Part shown: piece by piece, positions 10,947 through 26,032 of the stretch
Numbering within the stretch: position 1 is the stretch's first letter
Layout: each line of letters opens with the position of its first letter
DNA from: Adiantum capillus-veneris
Taxonomy: Eukaryota; Streptophyta; Polypodiopsida; Polypodiales; Pteridaceae
DNA length: 64,000 nt
NCBI GenBank assembly: GCA_014529385.2
Contig: CM043947.1
Coordinates: forward strand, 121,160,891 to 121,224,890
Direction: 5' to 3'
Translations under genes and position numbers: made by a program
The notes under the pieces: model-generated
Told to the model about the DNA's origin: nothing
Databases searched by the model: none
The model's input: the letters and a program-made list of their open reading frames with translations, nothing else

Positions 10947-11525
10947 ATTAAAGTGTTAAAAAAAAAAATCATTTTTCAAACATACAAAATTCCTTTTCTT
11001 GAATTTGCCAGGATAATTTTTTTAAAAATTAGATTTATTTTTCAAGTTTTGTGTATTTTTTCTATTTTGGAACAAAATTTCTCATTTTTCCCTTGTCCTC
11101 GATCGACATTTTTGAAATTGAAAATGACATGATATTATGTTGAGACCCAAACACACTCCATTAACATGTCATATGTGTTCTAATAATCATTCAATTTATT
11201 ACAGCAAAAAAGATTGCCTTCTTGAGGCCATCGTGAGGTCTTCACCTTGTTTTTTATGCTTTTGGAATATATTGTAATTTAAATAGTTCATTGTTACACC
11301 TTTTTTCAAAAACATAATATTTTATTGTGATACTACATGTTTTGATATACTAGTGTCACTTTCTATTTCTCTCTCACACAAAGAAGCCTCTTATCGTGAA
11401 ATTCGTCTCAATCGCCTTATGTAGGTCATAGTGAATTTTCACCTTGTTTCTTCTCAATCTCCAACTGACACCATCATGGTTGCTTTGGAAGTTTTGGCTA
11501 CATGCAGACACATTCCTCGCTACAT
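9633..11525. other. AT-rich non-coding stretch
   Basis: I see no supportable gene. It includes a 63-bp tandem duplication (10351-10476) and a CT microsatellite (about 10907-10944). Open frames here lack recognisable motifs. It is probably the upstream flank of the synthase-like gene. Confidence 0.5.
10351..10476. repeat. 63-bp tandem duplication
   Basis: Two copies start at 10351 and 10414, sharing the words atagctcattggtgtatac and acaaagtggata with few substitutions. Each copy also carries imperfect inverted words of the form tactttg-acaaagta. Confidence 0.75.
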
Positions 11526-11800
11526 CACTATAAGAGGTTATGTGCACTTGTGACGCTTTTAGTGACGGAAATACATTGGGTTTTCTAACTCCCCGGCGTC
11601 GCTACCGCCATCGCTAACAACGTCGCTACCGCCGTCGCTAACAACGTCGCTACGAGAACGTCACTATAGGCGTCGCTATTTAGCAACGTATATAGCGACG
11701 CCTATAACGACGATTGAAGTCCTTCTGTAGCGATGTTTATAGCGACGTTGCAAACCTTATATATAGACGCTTATAGCGACGCCCGAGAGTAAAACATTTT
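11526..11800. repeat. CACTA terminal and subterminal repeat block
   Basis: After the terminal CACTA there are more than ten copies, in both orientations, of a GCGTCGCTA/TAGCGACG word between 11570 and 11790. In this superfamily such clustered short repeats are binding sites for the TNP1/TNPA-type protein. Confidence 0.85.
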
Positions 11801-12369
11801 GGGTGGTAGGGCATTGAATGCCGTGCCACCCATCAGCCATATTGAATGTTTCTAGAATAAAGTATACCTAAATGAATCCAAGATAAGCACAGACTCACCT
11901 TTGAAAGAAAGACCCGAATTAACTCCATCATATATAGTATTGTTTGCAGAATAAAGATACAAAACTGACAAAAGTAATTGGACGAAAGTGAATTGACGAA
12001 AGTAAATCAATGACAAAATTATACACATCATAGGCAAAATCACTTGATTGTTAAGCTTTGAAAATGTAATAGTTACAAAATAATTATCATTATTGAGAAA
12101 ATACATCGTTTTTCAATAGTTACAAAAAGACGTATACACGTCATCTCATTATACATGCCATGACAAAAGAAAACTAGTGCTATCTAGCTACGGCTAGTTT
12201 GAAGTCGTCTAATCAGACGTCTCATCACGTCCAAGCGGCGTATCTGTTGGATTCTGCAAAAAAAAACAATAAGACTTTCAGTAAGTATAAACATATAATT
12301 ACAAAACAATCTATTCTTAGCTTATCATTAAAATACAACAAATGTAAAAGAGTAAAGTAAAATACTAAC

Positions 12370-13170
12370 CATGCCGCCGCGAGAACTGAGAATGTCCATC
12401 ACGGTGTTTAAGCCCTTTCTGTCCGCGTACTCACGCTTATACGGTGTGGGGTCACGTCTTGTCATCGACCACTATTCAAAACATACAAAGAAAACATTAT
12501 GTTAGAATTTAAAAGTACAAATAGACATAACTACCAAACCTAAAGGACAATGCAAAAACACTTACAAAATCGACCTCAAATGATGCCCACCCATCGCTCC
12601 CTGCCTCTACTCGCGCTTTGGCTGCCTCTTTTTGTTGCTTCCACTTGTCAAGATTCTTGCACGTTGCTCACATCGCATTCTTCCAATCTTCTTTGGCCAA
12701 CCAACCTGGTCTATTCCACCCATGTTTTATTGCTTTTTGTACTTCAGAACGCTTGTGCTTGCAGTATTCGTGCATTCGAACCTTCATTAGGTCTTCATTG
12801 AAGCGCTCATCCCGACTTGACACGAGAAACTCGTCATGCAGCATGCTGATGACTCTGTCTTTTAATTCATTTGGCACTTCACTCCAGGTGTTTAGTAAAT
12901 AGTGTCGAAACACCTGAGAGCAAAGACCGCGTATGCGCAAGATCACCTTCTTGCCTTCGCCATCCAAGATGATGCTGCCTGATGTCGAGCGAGTACGGAA
13001 AGTCCTCTCACCTGGGATGCGTGAACCTAGGTGTCTCGGCAGGGGTCTCGAGTGGTGTCTCTAGTGGCGTCTCGATGGGGGTACGGACGCCAGGTGTCTC
13101 CACTGGAGTCTGGGTCCCGAAGCGAGAAGTGTCGACTGGGGTGACTCCCAGAGGAGTAGCTAGTGGTGTG
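12370..13170 (-). pseudogene. CACTA TNP1-like (Ptta/En/Spm plant transposase family) protein, broken
   Basis: The best segment (12967-12668) encodes about 99 residues with FRHYLLNTWSEVP near the start and a basic, helical middle (SSRDERFNEDLMKVRMHEY), ending WLAKEDWKNAM. This matches the plant family seen next to TNP2 in CACTA elements, which binds subterminal repeats. Sequence continuing to 12565 and a separate patch at 12473-12370 (RRDPTPYKREYADRKG) look like following exons. Upstream, 13170-13020 encodes a degenerate Thr-Pro repeat (TPVETP, TPLETP), a plausible linker, but a stop and frame changes separate it from the domain. Exon borders are not certain. Not functional as it stands. Confidence 0.65.
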
Positions 13171-13463
13171 TAGCCAAGAACGACCGACAGTCGCGCAAAA
13201 CCTAGCGTAGATGGCGAGGTCGTGGCTGGTGTGGGACGGGCAAAGAAGGGGAAGGTAAGGAGCCTCGTTGAACACGAGGTGGTGTCGAGACATCAGCTGC
13301 GACATCCCCACAACAACCACCGTTGCCACCACTAGAGCGTCGGTGCCTAGAAGAGTGTGCATACATCCTCGGTGGCTCTCTTCCCAAAAACCTTCACGTA
13401 ACTCATGATTCTCTAGAAGATGTGCTTGATGACCTTCGTAGATTGCTTCTTCAGTGAGAGCGC

Positions 13464-14887
13464 CTAACGTGCATTAAGTCTAGGTCCACATGTGACACAG
13501 GCTCTGTATTCTCTTGTTTGAAGCCCTGCATGTATACACATGACAATAGATAAGCTTGAGAAAAACCAATATTTATAGTGTTGATGTTTGAGTGGACGAA
13601 GATACACAACATTCATATTCTTCACTTTATACCGCCCCGACACAATCAAGCATAAAAACAGGTGCCCCTTCTTGGTAGTCAACCACGGGGGAATGTTGTA
13701 GTTGACGAAGACAACGGGCCATACATTGTAAGATGTTGACCTCTGACCAAATGGATTTACACAATCCATAACCAGGACTATGCACAAATTTTGAGCTTCC
13801 GTGGCAAAATCTGGCCATGTGTCGTCTATATGTTTCCAGGCTGCACAATCTGCAGGAATCCGTAGCACACCATTCGAAGATCTATTCTCCTCGTGCGATG
13901 ATGCTAGGGCGGCCATGGACTTACATTCGAAGAAATGCTTGATGCAAGGAAGCAGAGGAAAGTGTCGCAAAACCTTTTGTGAAACTTTTTGTCCGTGGAG
14001 ATCTACTCGCTCTCGGAATCACATTTCGGACACTTGTCCATGTCTATGTATTCCCCTCTGGAAAGAATGTAGTCATTATGACAATCATAAATCGAATTGT
14101 AATCCGTCCCCAAGTTTCACAAGATCTTTCTTGCTTCCTTTCTGGAATCTGACATCACATTATCAACTGGCAGTATGTGCTCTTTGAGCAATCTACATAA
14201 CGAAAAGAATGCGGTACACTTGTGTAAGTAATCTATTATATCATTATACATTTAGAATTTTTTATTGTAGTAAACACATTGTAATAGATCACCTGAAAAG
14301 CGCTGTGACGATAGTGTCATTCCATCCAAACTTTGTCTACATGTTGAGAAGAACCAGGAGCGCTTTCAATCTAGACACACGTGCTCCATCATACAATTGC
14401 ATATTGGCTTTTCTTTTCATATCATCATAGATAAACCTTTCTGGATCCATGATTGTCTCGATCATTTCATCAATCTCGGGCTCATACATAGCCTCGTTGG
14501 AAATGTGGTCTATATGATCATCCTCCAAGTTGTCAGAGGCTATATCTTGTGGCCTCACGTATGCTTCTTGACCAAAGAGCCTGCGAATATGTCTATTCGG
14601 TTGCAAGGTTGTTGCCTGTTGCCAACGTCAGAGTCCGATGAGTTATAATTGGCAACTACTCGATCTATAATAGATGGATCAAACTTGCCAAATTTGTGAA
14701 CGTGATGCAAAGAAACGTGTCTTGTCCGTCGCACAACATGTTTGCATTGATTACAAGGACATAAGATCCTTGTTGAGAGATAGGTGTTTCGGTTGGACGG
14801 CCTCACATCCTCGTCACTACTCATAATGAATGTAAAAAACTTATAACCTGGATATAAATTTAATCTTCTATTGGCATCCTCCATCAT
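13464..14887 (-). pseudogene. CACTA TNP2-like transposase, broken
   Basis: TNP2-type transposases cut and join CACTA elements at their termini. The amino-terminal zinc-binding-like segment is at 14887-14555 (ILCPCNQCKH ... VSLHHVHKFG), typical of the transposase-associated domain. An acidic stretch and the LKALLVLLNM box follow at 14606-14337. After frame breaks, 14330-13980 still shows fragments such as YNSIYDCHNDYIL and MDKCPKC. The core is clear at 13970-13464: RHFPLLPCIKHFFECKSMA, then VLRIPADCAAWKHID, VMDCVNPFGQRSTSYNVWP and NIPPWLTTKKGHLFLCLIV, all family landmarks in order. At least two frameshifts separate the pieces, and the carboxy-terminal half is absent. Confidence 0.85.
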
Positions 14888-14890
14888 TTA

Positions 14891-14928
<38 letters not shown>

Positions 14929-14931
14929 ATC

Positions 14932-14983
<52 letters not shown>

Positions 14984-14990
14984 TTCTCTC
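14891..14990. repeat. (CT)n microsatellites
   Basis: Two CT runs (about 14891-14925 and 14936-14990) separated by tttgatcatt. The second is followed by another ctttgatca, so the run and spacer look duplicated. Confidence 0.9.
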
Positions 14991-15555
14991 TCTTTGATCA
15001 CATTGTAAACTACCTCACATTCTCTAGTCATGTCCGATCCCCGCACACCTCGGTCTAGAGGTGCACAGAGATCAGAACCACTAAGATGTAATCTCGTCTT
15101 TATTGGTCAATGCCTATAATTATGGATACGAGAATTTTACACACCCACGTCTACGTGACAATGCATGTAGTGGACAAAACCCCCTTGCCTGCAGCAATTC
15201 ACATCATCTTAACATCTCTTCACAGCAGATCCTTCTTCAAGGGATTACTATGCACATTACATGTTGGCCTCCAATCTGAGTATCATGCTGTTGAAAGCTT
15301 TCCAACTTAAGATCGCATCCGTAGAGAGGAAGAGAGGGATCACCATTGGCCTAACTCTAATTTTTTCCCGTAATACGGAAGGCATAATTTAATATAAAAA
15401 CTAAATCTAAAATCTAATCTTAAATCTAACATAATTGAACACATGGTGAAACTGAGCTAATTGTTAGCAGCGGCTAACAAAGGCTACACCAATTATTCAC
15501 CAAGCTGTGGATGTGCTATAATGCACAATATTTTCTTTTCATTGTATAGAGCCTT
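14991..15555. other. Non-coding flank
   Basis: No gene or repeat family recognised. The word tgtagtgg at 15168 is not the missing CACTA terminus because no TIR or subterminal repeats precede it. Confidence 0.4.
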
Positions 15556-16444
15556 GGACTCATTTAGGAGTTCCAAAGTTGTATAATTGTATAATAAGCT
15601 AGAAGCTCACTTTTTGATCCCAAAAACCCCAGCTATCCTTTGAGAAGTCTTCTTGGGTGAGTTCTCCTCTTTCTAGAGTGGATCATGACCATTTGGACTC
15701 ATTTAGGAGTTCCAAAGTTGTATAAGTTTAAGCTAGAGAGCTCAACTTTATCCCATAGTTGAAGGGTTTGAGGCCCAAAGCTATAAAAGAGATCTATGCT
15801 TAATGAGAAGTCATTCTTGGGTGAGTTCTCCTCTTTCTAGAGTGGATGGTCATGAGGCTCATGGGCTTTCCACGCCCATGTAGCTCTTGATTTCTAATAA
15901 TCAATTACACTTTTTTCCTTATTAGCTTTCTTTGTTTGATTATGTGGAGTGAGATTGTATTAGTGTGATGGTAGATCTCCTAATCTCTTTTTTGAGTTAA
16001 TCTATTCTATCCACACCATTGGCCATGGTGTGTGAGGGCTATGCCTTCCTTCTCTTCATCTCTCTATACAAGGTGTGCGGCTAGTGTGTGTGCATACGTA
16101 GTCACATTGAGGGGTTGTGCCGGAATGGACACACTAATGCCGAGTAGGTATGTTAATTACATGCTTGTGTAGTTGTGTGATTAAGAGTTGTGAATAGAGA
16201 GTGATTGATGTGAGAGGTTAATTCCAACCACATGATTGCGTGCAAGTGATAAGTAAGTAGGAATGTGTTGTTGATTGAAGGAAGCCCTTTCCATGGCTTC
16301 TCTCTATGATGAGTAGAAGGATCCCTTGAATCCTCTATGTCTATACATCTTAGGCTCTTGCTTCCATGCCCTAGCCAGGTGACCGATCCATGATTTGACA
16401 ATTTTGTGGGTTGCGAATAGGTTGTGCTACAATGCCTCCCTACA
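15556..16444 (+). repeat. Probable 3' part of an LTR (element G), left edge unknown
   Basis: It ends in CA at 16444 next to a degenerate primer site. It contains a TATA box CTATAAAAG (15781-15789) and two internal duplications: a 30-base word at 15556 and 15695, and a 32-base word at 15651 and 15815. No second LTR was seen in the window, so the left edge and family are inferred only from the primer site. Confidence 0.5.
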
Positions 16445-16446
16445 TT

Positions 16447-16464
16447 TGGTACCGTTGCTGGGGA
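16447..16464 (+). promoter_or_regulatory. Degenerate tRNA-Asp-type primer-binding site of element G
   Basis: TGGTACCGTTGCTGGGGA differs at a few positions from the TGGCGCCGTTGCCGGGGA site of plant gypsy elements. An exact copy of the latter occurs in element D at 49495. Confidence 0.6.
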
Positions 16465-17292
16465 TTGATAACCTAAGCTAGTGAGTTTAGGCTGTGTAGA
16501 GTAGAGTAATTTCACTACTAATTTTGTTGGTTTTTGAGTGTGTGACTCATTTTCTGGTTTGATTTGATGATGATGTGCAAGAAATTGATGCTAATGTTGA
16601 GTTATAAATACCCCAAACCCCCAATTAAACCCCCAATTTCACTAATTTCATGCTAACCCTTACTAAATTCGCTTCTTTTCATGCTAATTGTACTAATTTC
16701 ATGCTAATTTCTACTAATTTTGACTAATCTTGCTAACCTAACCACTAACATTCGAAGTGTAAAGTATGTGAAATCCCCTTGCAAGAGGTGGAATCATCAC
16801 TCTTATCAAGTTAATTGTGCTAATTTATTCATAATTTGATGATTTGAGTGTGTGATTTTTTGACCTACAAATGGTCAATTTTGGAGCCGATTTGATGGTG
16901 CACACACTTGTGTGTGCAATGATGCGACTTCGAGTGGAGCAAAGGAATAGCTTGGAGTGTAATTACGATGTAAGTGCACTCACTTGTTATATTAATTCTT
17001 GATTGATTAATGAGATTCAATGTTGCTAATTATTTTCTAAAATTAGGTGTATAACACAAATTGATCTACACTTTGCACCTAATTTGATACACTTGGAATG
17101 AAATTGATAGTCAAATTGTGATTAATGAACTTTGTGTGTATCCAAATAATGCTTAATTCTCATCAAGAATTCATGTGTGTGCATAAAAATCATTGTGTGT
17201 GTGCATGCACCAAAGAGGGAAAAAAAACTGTCAAAAATTTCAAGTGTGTGTGCACCTAATTTTTAGTGTGCGCATGCATACAAAGTGATGGA

Positions 17293-17482
17293 ATTGATGA
17301 TACATGAGTGTGCAATCATGTAAATGATGAGTATGTGAGGCTAATTCAAACATTGGATAAGCCTAATTGCCAAAAACTTGGGTAAAAATTGATGATACAT
17401 GAGTGTGCAATCATGTAAATGATGAGTATGTGAGGCTAATTCAAACATTGGATAAGCCTAATTGCCAAAAACTTGGGTAAAA
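17293..17482. repeat. 95-bp tandem duplication
   Basis: Two almost identical copies starting at 17293 and 17388, each beginning aattgatgatacatgag and ending ttgggtaaaaa. Near identity suggests a recent event. Confidence 0.9.
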
Positions 17483-18982
17483 AATGATGAGTGTGTGTGC
17501 CTATCCATGACCACTTGATTTTCAATGATTGATGGTCAATTGGGACACCTAAATGGTTTTTGATTGTGAAATGTTCATGAAAAGTATGTGCAATCATAGG
17601 TGTAAGCCTAAATGCATTGCCAATTGAGTCAAATTTGATTTGTGCTTAATTTTTGAGTGTGCATTGCTTGATTGGGTAAAAATAGTGTAATTTTTTAGAA
17701 ATTGAGCATGTATTCATTCACTTATGCTTGATTGAGTTTTCAATTTGAGAATTTCAACGTGTAATTGATGGATTAATTGCATAAAATTTTGGCCTAAATT
17801 TGGGTGTGTCTGCCTACTCAATGGCATATGCAATCCGGTGCTTGAATGAATAATTGGTATTTTTCACTAATTATGATGATGACTTTGGCCAATAGTTGAT
17901 TGCACTAATGTGTGTGCCTATGCAATGGAATTATCTATCCAAATTGGAATGAATGACTGGTGTTGATCACTAATCATAATGATTGAATAGACCTAAACAT
18001 TTGTGTGTGTGTCATCAAATCATTTGAGAGGAATGACACAATTGAGTATAATTGAGAATGATTTTATGTATTGCCATTGAATTGTATGCCAATTCGATTG
18101 GATATGGCAAAAATTTCATTACATTGTGCATTTGTACAAGTGCCATTATCAAGTGTGTAGCGATGCAATGAAAACCCTGATTAGGTTTGAATGATTTGGC
18201 CATTGGAAATGAGCAATTTATTTTGCAACGATTCAGGCATTGATTGGTCAAGAAAAAATTCATGTATTCATTTGGTGTGTGCAATACCCAATTGATGAAC
18301 TTGAATGAATGGTGTGCACGAATTTTTTTCAATCCGAAGTGTATTGTCAAGAGATTTCCAATTGAAAGCAAAACAGTCACACATGGATTAATAATGTGTA
18401 CCAAGGGATGAAAGTTTTAAAAATTTTGATGAGAATTGGAGAAATATATCTTTGTTTTGTTCATTACACGATGCATATGGAATTCACCTTGCTTGGATGT
18501 TCAAATAGTTGTGCATACACCATCAAAAGGAACAAAGATATTTTCTTTTGCTTTAATTGGAATTTAGAAAATTGGATTCGAGATTACAAAAGAAAGGTCC
18601 TTTTCTTTTCATTTTGAATATGATATGTGCATTAATGTCAGTCTCAGTGATTAGCCAAAAAGTTTTGCTCATTCTCATGCACCATGGTCATCTTGTCATG
18701 GGAACAACCTCTTATCGAAATGAAAATAAAACTAAAAATTGATGAACACCTTTTTTGGTTGCATACAAACGACCCACACACACAAGCCTTATTTTGCTTC
18801 CTCACTTGGGCTTTGCCTCTACTCACACACCCACTGCACGTCACTTGCCCGCTTGGCTTGTAGCAATACAACCACTGGTTCGTGCAGCGTGCCTCAACCA
18901 CACAAGCTCAAAAAACCCTCGGCGGCTCTTGTTGCCGTTTTGGCGCTACCCACACCTTGGTCTTGCCTTTGCTCGCAACAAG

Positions 18983-18983
<1 letters not shown>

Positions 18984-19039
<56 letters not shown>
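18984..19039. repeat. (CA)n microsatellite
   Basis: About 56 bases of uninterrupted CA. All frames crossing it (THTHTH, VCVCVC) are artefacts. Confidence 0.95.
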
Positions 19040-19044
<5 letters not shown>

Positions 19045-20520
19045 CGTTCCTTGTCAAAATCGGGGCCCTACCTAATTCTGTCTTGTTCGCCAAGCCTGTA
19101 AAAAGCATTGTGATCGCCCACCCTGCTGGCTTGATGACTACAGCGGCCAAGCTTTGACACCACACACACACACACACATTGTTTCGTCAGCATGGTAGCA
19201 AGAGTTACGGAACTGTTGCAAGGCTACTGGCATTATCTCTACGGTAGCTCCTCACCCTCGTTCTCTGTCGGTTTTACTGGCCGCCATGAACTTCCTACTC
19301 CAGGATGTTGTGGCACACCAACTCTCTGAACTTGTTCCCACCTACACACTCAACACACATTGCTTCAGTCCCCCACAGATCTAGCCCCGCACACATTGGC
19401 CCACCCTGTCTAGCGACTGATCTGATCCTGCTCACCATCCTCCTATCCTCTCAGTTGTAGGCTGCTTGACATTGGCCTGCATTCGACCTACTACATTCGA
19501 CCTGCTCAGCCCCATCCCTAATTGCCCATCATCGACATCTCCGGCCTTCACGACCCACACTTGCGACCCCTTGTCCTACAACACACACACACACACACAT
19601 TCCTCACAGGGTCCCGCGCGTTTCACTTTCTTTCGCTGTGACTAGAGAAATAAAAAGAATATGTTTTTCAAAAAGAAGGAAAAAAGAAAACAAAGAAAAA
19701 AGAAGAAGAGCTTCCCACCCACCATCACCTAAAAAGACTTAAGTCCATTGGAAGGTTTGTCTATTTGGCTCAAAAGGGTTTCTATACATTTGGGGTGAGG
19801 GTTCTCTTCTATCGACTACCACCTAAAAAATTGTATTCCATATGGGCTCTTAAATTCTTGTTATATGTTAATGAGCTATGAGAGCATCCATATTTTTGAG
19901 CATATATTGCATTGAATTTTTTCATGGAATGCAATTCAAAAGGTGGTGTTAGGATTCAGCATTCTAATTTAAGTGCTTGCTTTAAATGAGAAATTTTCAT
20001 AGCACTTAAATTTGAGCATTGACGCCATTTTCGTATAGCCATAAGATATCACATTGGGAGCGGGAGCATGACTTCTTGATGCTTGGTGTCTATGCAAAAC
20101 AATTTTATCACTAATGGTTGAGCTCTATTTTGAAGGGGTACAGTGAATGGCCTTGCTTGAGCAATCTCGAGAGAGATGAAGAATCACTTTATCAAGTATG
20201 TATTCCATATTTGCTAGTTTAAGAGCTAGAATGCGGACATCGAGTGTATACCATGATTGTGTGATCATCTCTATGCGTCAACAAACTCCATTGGACATAT
20301 TTATTCAGCTTGTGCATGGCCTTTGATTTTCACTATTTTTCATTGCACAAAAAGGATAATTCTTTTGGGCATGCATAGGTCTTCATTTTAAAGAGCTGCG
20401 TTGATAATTTTTTCATGCTTGGTTAAAACTGCGCACTAAAATTTGATTGTACATTTTTAATGCTTGCTTTAAACAAAAAACCCCTACATACCACTAAAAT
20501 CTGAGCTTCTTGAATGATTG

Positions 20521-23299
20521 AGAGTGTGAGGTCCCCTCCCCGTCTCACCTAGACAGAGCTGGAGGACACCTGATGGTCGCTAGATCCTATGCGGAAACAA
20601 ACAAAAAAATTGGCTAAGAAGAAAAAGAAGACCAGTGGATGGTCTCTCATCACTTAGTGAATTGAGTCCAAGCCACTAGGGAAAAGGAGTCTAGCTCCGT
20701 CCCACAGGGGAAGCGTAATTTCGTACTATCGGTCCTATTCTCATCTTCCAGGAGCAGAAGTAACCTCAGTGCCTTTTTTCCCATAATTTTCAGAGGCACG
20801 TACACCGAGTTCCTTCCACTCTGGCGTAATGAGCTATCTAATGACGTGCTCTATTGTGCAGGGAAGAGAGTTCTTGACTAATCAGGACCACCCATCTCAT
20901 AGGCTTTGGAAACCTGAGCCAAGCCCCCAATTTCCACCCCGCACTCACACAGAGTCTTGTGTGGCCTAATTACTAACACATTGTTGTTCAACACTTAGGG
21001 TTCTTTTTATATATCCTCGACACAAGTTCGTTAAGACAGTCCTTCAAACATTGTCAAATCGGCACCAAAACATATCTTTCCTAGGAAAAATACTCAACAA
21101 ACAATATTTCATTAAAAATTCCAATGTCATGGAGTCGTGAGGACCTCCAACGAGGGTTAACTCCACCCGTTGTCAACTGCATGTCCATACAACCAGTCCA
21201 TGATTCTGCCCAATTCATGGAGTAACTCTCCGGGTAAAAATCATGTATCCACCGCATAGAAAGCAAGCCATGGACATATCCACCGCAAGTCGTGGATTTA
21301 GCTCCTGCGATAACTTCGCGAGCTACCGCCCTCTGATCAGTAGGGGGTTCAGACTAAATCAACATTGGAATAATGAATGAAACTTGCTTGAGATTGTTTT
21401 TCCTACCAACCATTCTTTCCTACTTCCAAGCAGTCTTTCCATAAAGCATTTCTTTCCTATTTACTTCAACTTAAATTTAAATAAAATCTTTAAAAGATAC
21501 CAATGCCGTTGTCTCAGTTGGATTTCCAACATAGTTTGGGAATTTAAACATTCTTAAGTTATCATAATGCAATGTTTATGTAAATACAAAAATTAAATTC
21601 ATCCAACCTCATGAGCTTTCTCCTCGATGCCTCGTGAGATGGCCGGATTTTCTTCTCTCATCGGTGCTTTACCGTTGTTCACCATGTTGCTAGTTCCCAC
21701 CTCGCGGTCGTTAGCACCACCAAATTGGGTTCCCTTGGGGGCCATATCTCACTACTAAGATTAGTTCTTTCGGAGAAACAAGAGACTATGCGTAATTCCC
21801 ACAACAAAAAATGAGAAAACTTGACAAGGAATAAGCTTATTCTTACACATAATGTTAGATTAAATGCCAAGCCTTCATACTGCAAGTATGCAAGCTAACT
21901 CAAGAATGCCACAAGATGATTATGTCTTAATAACTCATACCTCATCCTAAGATTATCATAAACTTCCTTCGTATGCAACATGAGATCAAGATTACTGTAC
22001 TAATTAAATGAATCATTATAACATACAATGGTAGACTATAACCATGAAAATACCCAATATAATAGATGATTCATACACAATTTGCTAAAGCAACACAATA
22101 CCCTACTTGTACATCTTTTTTTTGTATGCAAGAAGTCTCATAATTATGTCCTAATTTCATGGGAAAATCAAGGGTTTAATTCCTTGATTAATCCTCAATT
22201 TGGATGCACAAAAATCTCACCATATCTTAGAGAATCATAGGTGAAGAGCTTTATGCACAACATGCATAACTACCAATGATGACTATATCCATAAACTCAT
22301 GCTTAATTAAAGGAAAATTAACTATCTTTAAGAGCAAGGTGCTCCTTAACCTGAAAATGGAAATACAATCAATGGATGGAAACCATTGACAATAGCCCAC
22401 ATATAATAGAGAATAGATTATTGAACGATGTAGCGAGCTAGCATAAGTAAGCTTGACATAGGAATCCTCTAGAGAAAAGAGACTATGGAGCAATAGGATT
22501 AACATACATATAATTAAATTACCCTCAATTAAGACCTCCTCTGTGTGTTATGTGATGTAGAAAGGCTTCACAAAAGAATGATATGGCAGCAACACTCCCT
22601 TGCACTGACTTGGAAATTGTGTGTAAAACTGGGTGGGAATGCTCCTTATACAAGCTTCTGGGGGTTGCTTGATGGCCAAGGCATGCCCATACCTCCCTTG
22701 CTTGCCCCCTCTTGCCAAAAGGAGAAGTAGGGGTGTCACAACCCTCTCACTAACCACTTGAGGTGTCCCCTTTTACCTAAATTAAGTGATACACCTCTCT
22801 AGTCCATACTTAGCCTCCATGCCACATTCCCATACTTGACCCAACACAAGGCTACCTATACACATGACCCATGGCCATACATGATGGGGTTACATGCCCA
22901 TGAATACTCATGACCATGCATACCCATGCATGCACATCCTAATACGTGCCAAATGCTAACCTTAGGCTAACCTTATTATACTTAAACCCAAATTTAATTC
23001 TGGAACTTGCTAACTCAAGATAGACCTGGAGATAGCAGATACGACTACCTGCCATAAATAGCAGCTTCCAATGTCCGGACCCTATTTTTAAGGAAATCTG
23101 GGTCGGTGCACGGTTTGAAGAGCTAGTCGACCTTAGACCATGCCGAGGGTCAAAAATATTTCTATTTTTGGAAAATTTTCACAAAATGAATTTGACAGAA
23201 TTAAAAGTTTTACAAGGATCACAACATAAAAATGACATCTGATCACTGAAACCTACTAAAAATAGCATCTTTTGTCAAACTGATATTTAGTCCTAAATT
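20521..23299. other. Non-coding, unclassified repeat-like sequence
   Basis: No coding motif found on either strand. Patches such as 22600-22760 (a short GC-richer block with cttatacaag) resemble an LTR or promoter, but no partner copy or primer site is visible. Confidence 0.35.
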
Positions 23300-23470
23300 T
23301 TACATAGGTAAACCTGTTCTAGGGCAGGTAGAGACCTTACATAGTGCCACAACATGAAAGAATTGAGATGCCCTCATCTCAAGGGGTAACTTTAGTGCTG
23401 GATCCTTAGGTATATAAAGTCTTTGACCAAGATAAAGAAATTCCCCTTGAAGAGAATAGTCTTTAGCCGG
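23300..23470 (-). pseudogene. Gypsy fragment F, RNase H-integrase linker, part 2
   Basis: The minus strand encodes DYSLQGEFLYLGQRLYIP followed by KDPALKLPLEM. This is the segment between RNase H and the integrase zinc finger in Ty3/gypsy polyproteins, where a short strand leads to RLYVP. It continues the frame context of 48559-48027; element E has split the two pieces, and ccgg is present at both ends of E. Beyond about 23330 the similarity fades and no integrase core is seen. Confidence 0.65.
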
Positions 23471-25956
<2,486 letters not shown>

Positions 25957-25977
25957 TTTGGTGCCCCCACGGAGGAG
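25957..25977 (+). promoter_or_regulatory. Element E primer-binding site
   Basis: TTTGGTGCCCCCACGGAGGA starts right after the LTR CA. Family C has the same TTGGTGCCCCCACGGAGGA at 31366. I could not match it to a tRNA by memory. Confidence 0.7.
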
Positions 25978-26032
25978 GGCTTTTCTAAGACCCTTCAGTT
26001 TACAATGCTAAAAGTGACGCCCACTATCAATC

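Larger units (their letters stand above)
11526..14890 (-). mobile_element. CACTA (En/Spm) DNA transposon, right end not found
   Basis: The left end opens with CACTATAAGAGG at 11526, the hallmark five bases of the superfamily. It is followed by a dense field of subterminal GTCGCTA/AGCGACG words (about 11549-11795). Inside are TNP1-like and TNP2-like transposase remnants on the minus strand. The matching right-hand terminus ending TAGTG was not found, so the right limit given is only the end of transposase similarity. The three bases before the left end (cat, 11523-11525) would be half of the target duplication. Confidence 0.8.
16465..20520. other. AT-rich sequence without recognisable genes, internal region of G or unrelated
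   Basis: No gag or pol motif on either strand. It holds a 95-bp tandem repeat (17293-17482) and a CA microsatellite (about 18984-19039) with smaller CA runs near 19160 and 19580. The words gtgtgtgc and aatgatga recur throughout, giving a simple-sequence character. If it belongs to G, then G is a non-autonomous element. Confidence 0.45.

Noticed and set aside
13027-13387. Minus-strand frames over the Thr-Pro/GVS repeat block
   Set aside because: Frames other than the TPxETP one are shadows; the block is best read as linker of the TNP1-like gene.
15160-15175. TGTAGTGG as the missing right end of the CACTA element
   Set aside because: No inverted copy of the left terminus and no subterminal repeats adjoin it.
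22545-22760. An LTR promoter block near 22.6 kb
   Set aside because: No primer site, partner LTR or terminal TG/CA pair could be identified.
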